From: Geomonas sp. RF6
GTDB lineage: Bacteria; Desulfobacterota; Desulfuromonadia; Geobacterales; Geobacteraceae
Direction of reading: 5' to 3'
Length of the DNA: 64,000 nt
Assembly (NCBI RefSeq): GCF_021044625.1
Contig: NZ_CP087999.1
Span: 2,001,001 to 2,065,000, forward strand
Every line of letters begins with the position of its first letter. Position 1 is the first letter of the stretch. The notes beneath the pieces are model-generated. The model was given only the letters and a program-made list of their open reading frames with translations, did no database searches and was not told the DNA's origin. The position numbers were made by a program, and so were the translations under genes. Below are positions 17,687 to 25,178 of this stretch, in pieces.

Positions 17687-18993
17687 CAGCGTTGTCCGGT
17701 TAGGTTTTTGCTTTGCGTCGTTTCTGCTTTTTTCGGTTTTTTTTGGCCTCATTTTTTCGCAGTCTAGAGGCTTCAGCTGCCATTCCAGCAGCTTCACTAG
17801 CGATTTTGTTTCTTAGCTCTCTGACACGATTGATGCTCACCCGCTCGTTATGCTGTTCTTGGCAGTAAATGGCCAGGAGAAGGTAAGTGATAAGTCCACT
17901 AAGGACCTGCACCATCACGCCATACTGGCTTCTGGCGATTAAGTGGTAGACGTTGAGGTATCGTTTCCACCAGCCAAAGAAGGTCTCTATGTTCCAACGT
18001 AGTTTGTAGGCTTCGGCCACCTGTTCAGCGGTAAGGTCATAGCGGTTTGTCGCAACCCAGTATTCCTTTCGGTCAACGCGATAGCCAACTACTCGGAGCT
18101 CTTTCTGCCCTTCAGTGAGCCCCTTCTTGCCCAGAATAACGATGGCGTCATAAAAGACGATGTCACTGTGCGGAAGAGGATTTTGACGGACGACCTTCTT
18201 TCTGGCTCTCTGCTGGATGCGGCAGATAAAGAGTTTGCCGTCTTCTTGCCACTGATCGAAGTCGGCGTTGCATTGGTACCCTCGATCAAGGACAGCAGTT
18301 TCGCCAGGCTGGAGGATACGGTCTACATACTGCCGCTCCACCTGGTTAGCGTCAGTCACGACCACACTCGTCGGCACACCACGGTTCAGATCAAGGCCTA
18401 CGTGGGCTTTGGCTTTATTGTGAGTGCTTGAGTACTGCGCCCAATCCATGGACATCAAAGCGTCGATGACAGATCCATCGATGCCAACAAGGTTGCCAAG
18501 TTCTGCGTGTTGGGCGGGAATGACTTTGCGAGCCTCTTTCGCCAGTGCTCCAAAGATTTCAGTGAGTTGTTCGAGTCCACGTGTGTTGATAGCCTCAAAA
18601 AAGGCGGATTTTTTAACGCCTTTAGGTGGCGCAACACATTCCTTGGCGAAATTGTCCTGTTCCAGGGCCTGGATCAGTTCTCTTCCAGAAGAGAATTCCT
18701 GGAGATGGTAGTAGACAAGGGCCTTTAGCTGATCGTCGAATGACAGTTGCAACGGTCGGTAACCTCTCGATGTAAGTGGAGAAACAGGGGTGCATGATCT
18801 CTTTACTGGGTCGAGAAGTCTATTAAATTCATAAGGATTCTGCGGCTTTTGTCTGCTGAAGGGACGCATGTCGTAACCACTCCCGAATTACGTAGTTACG
18901 AACGCGGCGCGCGCCACCCTTCAACAGATGTCAAGCAAAAAGTACAGCAATATCAAAGATTTCAGAGAGCAAGAACCTAACCGGACAACGCTG
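17687..18993 (-). mobile_element. IS4-family insertion sequence, copy 2
   Basis: It has the same 1307-bp length, ends and orientation as copy 1. Its right flank begins with the second copy of the composite transposon target duplication, GGGGCAGGG. Confidence 0.9.
17700..18869 (-). CDS. IS4-family DDE transposase (copy 2)
   Basis: A protein of 389 residues identical to copy 1 except for Val in SQYGVMVQV. All DDE motifs are intact (GIDGSVIDAL, AVLDRGYQ, RWNIETFFGWW), so either copy could move the unit. Confidence 0.93.
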   Translation of the reverse strand: MRPFSRQKPQNPYEFNRLLDPVKRSCTPVSPLTSRGYRPLQLSFDDQLKALVYYHLQEFSSGRELIQALEQDNFAKECVAPPKGVKKSAFFEAINTRGLEQLTEIFGALAKEARKVIPAQHAELGNLVGIDGSVIDALMSMDWAQYSSTHNKAKAHVGLDLNRGVPTSVVVTDANQVERQYVDRILQPGETAVLDRGYQCNADFDQWQEDGKLFICRIQQRARKKVVRQNPLPHSDIVFYDAIVILGKKGLTEGQKELRVVGYRVDRKEYWVATNRYDLTAEQVAEAYKLRWNIETFFGWWKRYLNVYHLIARSQYGVMVQVLSGLITYLLLAIYCQEQHNERVSINRVRELRNKIASEAAGMAAEASRLRKNEAKKNRKKQKRRKAKT

Positions 18994-19214
18994 GGGGCAG
19001 GGGGGATTTGATCTTCAAGTCTCCAGAACCGCAGACCCTTTAACAGTACATCTCGGTCGTCGGACCTCAGTGCTGCGGCAGTCTAAAGACAACGACATAG
19101 ACACCACCAGTTTTTTACAACCTGGAATCAAAAGAATTGCTTGAGACCACAGCAGTTGCGACTTTGCAGGACGGTGCCGGCCAAGTCAAATCCCCCCTGT
19201 CCCCCCTTCGCAAA
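18994..19214. repeat. Dispersed element copy A, core part
   Basis: About 200 bp that align with the reverse complement of 59136-59345 without large gaps, including ATTTGATCTTCAAGTCTC, AACAGTACATCTCGGTC and GAGACCACAGCAGTTGCG. It ends in the palindrome arm CCCCCCTTCGCAAA where the ISL3 element begins. No open frame is shared by both copies, so a non-coding element is more likely than a gene. Confidence 0.8.
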
Positions 19215-20544
19215 GGTTCTTCTGGGAATTCTGGGGAAAGTTAAAAAAAATAAAGCGACAACGACAGCACTGGGTTATTTTGAGGTTCCCCAACATCAAA
19301 TACTCAGGAGGCTGCCGTTGTCGCAAACCGATCTTATATCATATCTCGGAGGGTGGGAAGGATATCGTATTGCCAAGGTCACCACTTCAGGCACAGACAA
19401 GCAGAAACGGTTCGAGATAGTGCTGGTTCCAAGGTTTCAGGAGAAGTTGCTGTGCCCCAGTTGTGGTAAGCGCTGCACAGGGGTTCACGACACCAGTGTC
19501 CGACTCATACGCGACCTGCCGATACTGGATGCCCAAACGTATCTGAGGGTTCGGCGTCGCAGACTCTGGTGTCCCCGATGCGGACCTGTCCTTGAGGCGT
19601 TGCCATGGTTGGAGAAGTACGCTCGCGTCACAGCCAGACTTGCTGAGAGCGTAGCGAAGTTGTGCTGCGTTCTCCCAATAAAGCAGGTGGCAGAGTTCTA
19701 CGGGCTATCCTGGGATCAGGTTAAGGAGATCGACAAACGGTCTCTGCAAAACGGATTCGGCAGCGTTGATCTCTCGGACGTCGAGGTAATCGGCATGGAC
19801 GAATTTGCCCTTCGAAAGGGGCACGATTATGCAACTGTCATCGTGGAGCCGCACCGCAGGAAAGTGCTGTTCGTGGCAACGGGGAGGGGCCGCGAGAGCA
19901 TTCGTCCGTTCTTTCAGCAACTTGGGGAAGAGGGGTGCAAACGACTCAAAGCCGTTGCTATGGATATGAATGGTGCCTTTGAGACGGAGGTGAAAGCTAA
20001 CTGCCCTCAGGCCGCAATCGTCTATGACCTTTTCCATGTCGTAGCAAAGTACAGCAGAGAGGTCCTGGACAAGGTCCGCAACGCTGAAGCGGACCGCCTC
20101 AAAGATGACAAGAAAGCCCGCAAGGTAATCAGAACCTCGCGGTGGTTGTTGCTGCGGAATAGCCGGAATGTCAAAGGTGACGACATGCTTCGTTTGCAGG
20201 AACTATTGGAAGCAAACCAGAACCTCCTGACGGTTTATCTGCTGAAAGAGGACCTCAAACAGTTATGGCGTTTCAGGTGTACCGAGGAAGCGAAGCTGTT
20301 CTGGGAGCAGTGGCACCGACGAGCGATGGAAAGCAATATTGAACAGCTCACGACGTTTGCAAAGCGGTTGCAGCCCTACCTCCAGGGCATCCTGAATCAC
20401 TGCCTTTATCAACTGCACACCGGCATCCTCGAAGGCATCAACAACAAGATCAAAGTGATCAAGAGAATGGCCTATGGCTTCCGGGACCATGACTACTTCT
20501 TTCTAAAGATTAGAGCGGCCTTCCCCGGAATTCCCGGATGAACC
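19215..20544 (+). mobile_element. ISL3-family insertion sequence
   Basis: The element is 1330 bp with imperfect inverted ends, left GGTTCTTCTGGGAATTCTGG and right (complement) GGTTCATCCGGGAATTCCGG. The flanking 8-bp direct repeat TTCGCAAA (19207-19214 and 20545-20552) matches the ISL3 family habit. The target was the loop of a CCCCCC-TTCGCAAA-GGGGGG palindrome. Confidence 0.9.
19318..20541 (+). CDS. ISL3-family transposase
   Basis: A protein of 407 residues with an N-terminal zinc finger (CPSCGKRC, then CPRCGP), a helix-turn-helix region and the DDE core (VIGMDEFALRKGHDY, AVAMDMNGAFETEV, and a late Glu in GILEGINNKIKVIKR). The TTG at 19318 is preferred because AGGAGG lies six bases upstream and it starts inside the IS; an ATG at 19141 would begin outside the element. 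The stop codon is within the right inverted repeat. Intact. Confidence 0.88.
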   Translation: MSQTDLISYLGGWEGYRIAKVTTSGTDKQKRFEIVLVPRFQEKLLCPSCGKRCTGVHDTSVRLIRDLPILDAQTYLRVRRRRLWCPRCGPVLEALPWLEKYARVTARLAESVAKLCCVLPIKQVAEFYGLSWDQVKEIDKRSLQNGFGSVDLSDVEVIGMDEFALRKGHDYATVIVEPHRRKVLFVATGRGRESIRPFFQQLGEEGCKRLKAVAMDMNGAFETEVKANCPQAAIVYDLFHVVAKYSREVLDKVRNAEADRLKDDKKARKVIRTSRWLLLRNSRNVKGDDMLRLQELLEANQNLLTVYLLKEDLKQLWRFRCTEEAKLFWEQWHRRAMESNIEQLTTFAKRLQPYLQGILNHCLYQLHTGILEGINNKIKVIKRMAYGFRDHDYFFLKIRAAFPGIPG

Positions 20545-20603
20545 TTCGCAAAGGGGGGGGACGCAAGGGCTCGTGCGGTCTTTCATTGAAACATACTACG
20601 GCT

Positions 20604-20625
20604 TCGCCGGAATTCTCGGATGAGC
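20604..20625. repeat. Solo ISL3-like terminal repeat
   Basis: CCGGAATTCTCGGATGAGCC resembles the right end of the ISL3 element (CCGGAATTCCCGGATGAACC) 60 bp away from the intact copy. It is probably a relic of an older insertion. Confidence 0.5.
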
Positions 20626-20633
20626 CTTTTCGG

Positions 20634-21101
20634 TCACTTGTTGTGGCCGTGCCCTTTTCCTTTCCCCTTTCCCTTGCCGTGCCCGCTTCCGGGGCCGCCC
20701 TGGCCGCCGCCCGGCTCCCCCGTGAAGTAGAGGTCGCCGCGCTTCAAGGCGTGGAACTCGGGTGAGCCGGGCTTGATCCCCAAATCCTTCGCTATCACAC
20801 CCCACCCTTTACCCTTCTTCGTCTGGTACGTATGCAGCACCGTGTCCGGCGCCCGGTGGGACATCTGGCTCAGCTGGAGCGTCATGAAGGCGTCCGCCGG
20901 CTGGTCGACCTGCCGGATGATCGTCTGGACCTGGGGTAGAGGGACGCCGAACTGTGCGCTCAGCTTCACGCCGAAGTTCTGCATGTCGGCATGGGCCTGG
21001 ACGTTGACGCTGTTCATGAACCCAGCGAGGTCTGCGTGGCAGATCCCTGCCACCCCGAGGATAAAGAGAAAAAGCGCTGCGGAAAGAGACATTTTCTTCA
21101 T
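20634..21101 (-). CDS. Secreted protein of unknown function with Gly-Lys-rich tail
   Basis: A protein of 155 residues with a signal peptide (hydrophobic 6-19, cleavage likely after ICHA). The mature part has a helical region and GKGWGVIAKDLGIKPGSPEFHALK, which I recall only from uncharacterised proteins, and a low-complexity tail of Gly, Lys and His that might bind nucleic acid, polyanions or metal. GAGGAGGG precedes the ATG. Function unknown. Confidence 0.75.
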   Translation of the reverse strand: MKKMSLSAALFLFILGVAGICHADLAGFMNSVNVQAHADMQNFGVKLSAQFGVPLPQVQTIIRQVDQPADAFMTLQLSQMSHRAPDTVLHTYQTKKGKGWGVIAKDLGIKPGSPEFHALKRGDLYFTGEPGGGQGGPGSGHGKGKGKGKGHGHNK

Positions 21102-21147
21102 ACTGAACCCTCCTCAATTGATGTGCACATGATGGCGGAACCCAGTG

Positions 21148-21175
21148 AGTATATAGTCCCTCTGTCTTGTGACAA
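21148..21175 (-). promoter_or_regulatory. Promoter of the secreted-protein gene
   Basis: Minus-strand TTGTCA, 16-bp spacer, TATACT, about 45 bp upstream of the start codon. Confidence 0.5.
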
Positions 21176-21191
21176 CCGGGATTGGACGGTT

Positions 21192-22757
21192 TCACACCTC
21201 GATCCTGAACTGCGCACCCTCTTCGGCGTTGCGTGCCGACACGCGCCCCCCCATATTCTTCTCGATTATGGTCTTCGACATCCACAGGCCGATACCGGTT
21301 CCCTTCCCCTCCTCCTTTGTGGTGAAGTACGGCTCGAAGATCCGCTCCAGGAGCCCCTCCGGAATGCCGCCGGCATTGTCGCTTATGGCCACCACGGCGC
21401 GCCCGTTTTCCCCGAAGATCCTCACCCTGATCAGCGGCTGCGGCACGCGCCGCTCCAGGAGCGCCTCGCGGGCGTTGCCGATAACGTTGAGAAGCGCCTG
21501 GGCGTACTCGTTACGCAGCCCCTCGATCTGCAGGTCCTCCCCCGGTTCGACCACAATGGCAATGTCGTTGTCCTTGAGGCTCGCCTCCACAAGAGAGATC
21601 GCCCTATAGACGCTCTCCCTGACGCTGAAAGGCACCTTGCGCTTGTCCTCGCGGAAGAAGTCCCGGAAGTCGTTGATGGTGCAGGACATATAGGAGATGA
21701 GCTCCATCCCTCTGTCGACGTAGAGCGACATCTGCTCCGGAGTCATCGCCTTGGAGTGGTACTCGTGGCCCATGCTCTGGATCACCAGCCCGAGGTTGTT
21801 CAAAGGGTGTTTCCACTGATGGGCGATGTAGCTGATCATCTCCCCCATGGCTGCATGCCGGCTTTGCCCAACCAGCATCTGGTCCTTCTCGCGCAGTTCC
21901 GCAACAGTCTCGCTCACTCGCTCCTCGAGGGTCAGGTTCAGCGCCTCGAGCTGGGCTTGCTTCGCCGCCAGCGCCTCCTGCGCTTTTTTTCGCTCGGCGA
22001 CTTCCGCCTCGAGGGCCACCGTGCGCTCGTGCAGGACCTGTTCGATCCTTTTTCGCTCCGTGATGTCCCTGTTGCTGGCGCGCGAGCCGAGCGGCGCGCC
22101 GTCCGTATCGACCACGAATCGGCAGAGATGTGAGATCCAGCGCTCCTCGCCGTCGCGGGTGGTGATGCGGAAGTCCAGCGGCTGCGGCTGGCCGTTCGCC
22201 ATGAGGGTGTGGGTGTGCGCATTGTAGCGGGGGAGATCGTCAGGGTGAATGATCTTCCAGATTAGGCCGGGGTCGCGGTAGAACTCTTCAGCGGAATACC
22301 CGCAAATCTGCTGGCAGGAAGGGGAGATGTACTGCAGGGTGTTGTCGGGCGCGATCCAGAATTCCCAGTCGGAGGTAAAGTTGGCCACGGTGCGGTAGCG
22401 TGTTTCGCTTTGCGTCAGCTCCTGATGGCTCCTTGCCAGTTCGTCCCTACCCCTTTCCACTTCCTCCTTTGCCTCCTTCAATCGGGTGAAGAGGGGCCCG
22501 ATCCGCCATATGCCGCACACCAGGAGGAGAGAGACGAGCAACCCCATGCTTTCGACTGCCAGGCTGTCGCGGGTGGACCCTTCCATGACCAGAAAAAGGG
22601 CCAGAAGCCTGCGCACCGCCTGGATCAGAAAGGCGCAGGACAAGAGGATCCAGGCGCAGAGTGCGCCGGTGAGGCGGATCAGGCGGATGGCCATGAAGAC
22701 GGCGACACATTGCAGCGCCACCGATACCGCCATTATGAAGTGAAGGAGCGAAGGCAT
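21192..22757 (-). CDS. Membrane PAS sensor histidine kinase
   Basis: A protein of 521 residues. Three or so hydrophobic segments occupy the first 95 residues, a PAS domain with PAC motif lies at about 135-255, a coiled coil at 255-300, then an atypical HisKA box IAHQWKHPLNNLG (His313) and a HATPase domain with DNAGGIPEG and GTGIGLWMSKTIIEK. The same kinase subtype is encoded by the next gene on the other strand. No response regulator is adjacent. Signal unknown. Confidence 0.85.
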   Translation of the reverse strand: MPSLLHFIMAVSVALQCVAVFMAIRLIRLTGALCAWILLSCAFLIQAVRRLLALFLVMEGSTRDSLAVESMGLLVSLLLVCGIWRIGPLFTRLKEAKEEVERGRDELARSHQELTQSETRYRTVANFTSDWEFWIAPDNTLQYISPSCQQICGYSAEEFYRDPGLIWKIIHPDDLPRYNAHTHTLMANGQPQPLDFRITTRDGEERWISHLCRFVVDTDGAPLGSRASNRDITERKRIEQVLHERTVALEAEVAERKKAQEALAAKQAQLEALNLTLEERVSETVAELREKDQMLVGQSRHAAMGEMISYIAHQWKHPLNNLGLVIQSMGHEYHSKAMTPEQMSLYVDRGMELISYMSCTINDFRDFFREDKRKVPFSVRESVYRAISLVEASLKDNDIAIVVEPGEDLQIEGLRNEYAQALLNVIGNAREALLERRVPQPLIRVRIFGENGRAVVAISDNAGGIPEGLLERIFEPYFTTKEEGKGTGIGLWMSKTIIEKNMGGRVSARNAEEGAQFRIEV

Positions 22758-23020
22758 TTTGTCCGGGCCCCACTGTCTGTCGTGATGCTGTAAAAGAGGA
22801 AAAGTGCTGGTTAAATTAAGGAAGCATTATTATATTTATTTCTGCACACTTTGTACTTAAAAAATAGCGGCGTCTTTGGTGTGCAGTCCAGATTGGGGAC
22901 AAAAAGCGGCAGTTTTGAATACTCCGCCACGGCCTGCCGCCGTGAATCCATTACCTCCACCGACGCGGTCGTGCAGCTGTCGCGCGTGGGACACCGTTCG
23001 CTTACCACCGGGAGGAGCTT

Positions 23021-25099
23021 GTGCCGAGGATCTCTGTTGCTCAGCAGCGTGTACTGCGCGGGGTTGCCGCCGTCCTTATGGTCGCGGTGGCGAGCGTGGT
23101 GCTCGTAGCTTTCCTGAAGCCGATCGGGGTGCGGCACCCTTTCCTCGTCTATTACCCCGTAGTGGCCCTGGCGGCGATGTATCTGGAAGTGGAGGGGGGG
23201 GTGACGACGACAATCCTCTCTGCCCTCTTCGGTGCCTATTTCATGGAGCCACAACACGCGCTTGCCGTCGAGCGCGTGGAAGACCAGGTATACGTGGCGG
23301 TTTTCGTGCTCGAAGGGCTGATCATCACCTATGCGGCCGAGCGGATCCGCCGGGCCCGCATTGCCGGAGCGGAAGACACCGTCGCGAGAGAGCGGCAGAG
23401 GGCGGACGAGAACCTGAAGGAGAGCGAGCATCGACTGAGGCTCGCCCTGGAAGGGGCGCGGATGGGGATGTGGATCTGGGACGTCACCTCCGACCGTTCG
23501 GAGTGGAACGATCAGGAATACGAGCTCCTCGGCCTCCCCAGGGGGGACGGGAATGAGCCGACGGAGCACTTCTTCAGGCAGGTGCATCCGGACGACAAGT
23601 CGCGGCTCAATGAGGCCCTTGCCGAGGTACTGGAGCGCGGAACCTACTTCTCGCAGGATTTCCGGATCGTGCGTCCCGACGGCGAAGTCCGGTGGGTGGC
23701 AGGGCGGGCGCGCCTTTCCCGGGACAGGGAGGGGAAGCCGGTGCGGATGCGGGGAGTAAACTACGACATCACCTCCCAGAAGCTGATGGAAGAGGAGCTG
23801 CGGGGGCGCGAGGCGGAGGCCCGTGCACGTGCCGACGAGTTCGCCCTGCTGATGGACACCGTACCCGCCTTTACCTTTATCACCCGCGACCCCGAGTGTC
23901 GGCAGATGTCGGGGAGCAAGAAGTCACGGCAGCTTCTGCGCATTCCGGAGGGGAGAAGCGTGTCTGCGTCGGCCCCGGAGGAGGAGCGCCCGCACAGCTT
24001 CCGTGCCATGAAGGACGGGAGGGAACTGGCCCCGGAGGAACTTCCGGTCCAGCTTGCCGCCAAAGGGAAGGAGGTGCGGGATTTTGAAATGACCGTGGTC
24101 TACAACGACGGGACTTCCTGTGACATTTTCGGCGACGCCGTTCCGCTCCTCGATGAAGCAGGGAATGTGCGCGGCGCGATCGGCGCGTTCCTGGATGTGA
24201 CGGAGCGCAAGAAGATGCAGCAGGAGCTGCAGAGGGCGCACGACGAGCTGGAAAAACGGGTAGAAGAGCGGACGGCGGAGTTGCACGAGGCGCTGGAATC
24301 CCTGACGAGGGAGATAGAGGAGCGGATGCAGACTGTGGAGGCTCTGCGGGAGAGGGACCAGTTGCTGGTGCATCAGAGCCGGCTCGCCGCGATGGGGGAG
24401 ATGATCAACAACATCGCGCATCAGTGGCGCCAGCCGCTCAACGTCATCAGCCTCATCATCCAGGAAATGCCGCTGATGTACGAGCAGGGTGAGTTTACGG
24501 AAACGTATCTGCACGCCCGGGTCGACCAGGCGAAGGCAGTCATCGCATACATGTCCCAGACGATCGAGGACTTCAGGAGCTTTTTCAGGCCGAGCATGGA
24601 AAAGGCGGTGTTCAGGGTGAGGGATCTGCTGGACAAGACGCTCGCACTGGTTGCTGAGACGCTGGAGAAGTGCGGCATAAAGGTGGAATTGGAGGAGATC
24701 GGCGAGCCTTCCATGTACGGCTACCTCAGCGAGTGCTCGCAGGTGCTCCTCAACATTCTCCTGAACTCGCGCGACGCGTTCCTCGAGTGCAGGAGAGAAA
24801 CGGCATGCGTGATACGCATCAGGGCCGTCGCGGCAGGCTCCAGAACCATTGTCACCATCGCCGACAATGCCGGGGGTATTCCCGAGGTCATCATCGGCAA
24901 GATCTTCGAGCCCTACTTCACCACCAAGGGGCCGGAGAAGGGGACCGGCATCGGGCTCTTCATGGCCAAGACGATCATCGAGAAGCACATGAACGGCTCC
25001 TTCACCGTGCGAAACATCGATGGCGGAGCCGAGTTCACCATCGAAGTCGACAGCTGCCCCCCGGCTGAGGCGCTTCCGGATCCCGGAGAAGAAATGTAG
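23021..25099 (+). CDS. Membrane sensor histidine kinase with DUF4118-like and PAS domains
   Basis: A protein of 692 residues starting at GTG behind GGGAGGAG. Residues 10-105 form a DUF4118-like membrane region as in KdpD, followed by PAS domains at about 140-255 and 270-390, a coiled coil, HisKA IAHQWRQPLNVISL (His467) and a HATPase with DNAGGIPEV and GTGIGLFMAKTIIEK. It is divergent from the previous kinase across 263 bp of AT-rich spacer. It is an orphan kinase; its kinase core closely resembles that of its neighbour, suggesting old duplication. Confidence 0.85.
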   Translation: MPRISVAQQRVLRGVAAVLMVAVASVVLVAFLKPIGVRHPFLVYYPVVALAAMYLEVEGGVTTTILSALFGAYFMEPQHALAVERVEDQVYVAVFVLEGLIITYAAERIRRARIAGAEDTVARERQRADENLKESEHRLRLALEGARMGMWIWDVTSDRSEWNDQEYELLGLPRGDGNEPTEHFFRQVHPDDKSRLNEALAEVLERGTYFSQDFRIVRPDGEVRWVAGRARLSRDREGKPVRMRGVNYDITSQKLMEEELRGREAEARARADEFALLMDTVPAFTFITRDPECRQMSGSKKSRQLLRIPEGRSVSASAPEEERPHSFRAMKDGRELAPEELPVQLAAKGKEVRDFEMTVVYNDGTSCDIFGDAVPLLDEAGNVRGAIGAFLDVTERKKMQQELQRAHDELEKRVEERTAELHEALESLTREIEERMQTVEALRERDQLLVHQSRLAAMGEMINNIAHQWRQPLNVISLIIQEMPLMYEQGEFTETYLHARVDQAKAVIAYMSQTIEDFRSFFRPSMEKAVFRVRDLLDKTLALVAETLEKCGIKVELEEIGEPSMYGYLSECSQVLLNILLNSRDAFLECRRETACVIRIRAVAAGSRTIVTIADNAGGIPEVIIGKIFEPYFTTKGPEKGTGIGLFMAKTIIEKHMNGSFTVRNIDGGAEFTIEVDSCPPAEALPDPGEEM

Positions 25100-25178
25100 A
25101 AATACCTCGCAGGCTGCATCTCTTTCTGCTCTCCCTCCACCATCCTTCGAACCGGCGTCTCGAAGGCCTCCTATTCCA

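Larger units (their letters stand above)
15671..18993. mobile_element. Composite transposon: two IS4-family copies with a 21-bp repeat array as cargo
   Basis: Two 1307-bp IS copies in the same orientation flank 709 bp of other DNA. The outer flanks carry a 9-bp direct repeat, GGGGCAGGG, at 15662-15670 and 18994-19002. The uninterrupted repeat at 59338-59370 (reverse strand) contains this 9-mer once at the matching place, so the whole 3.3-kb unit moved as one. The inner flanks (CCCTGTCCC and GGGACAGGG) are the complementary target in inverted palindromes. The cargo contains no recognisable gene. Confidence 0.85.

Noticed and set aside
19141-19317. Upstream start of the ISL3 transposase at ATG 19141
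   Set aside because: This codon lies outside the insertion sequence, in the dispersed repeat. TTG 19318 with AGGAGG is inside the element.
22811-23587. 258-codon minus-strand frame between the two kinases
   Set aside because: It overlaps the N-terminus of the plus-strand kinase, has no ribosome site, and its sequence shows no family features.
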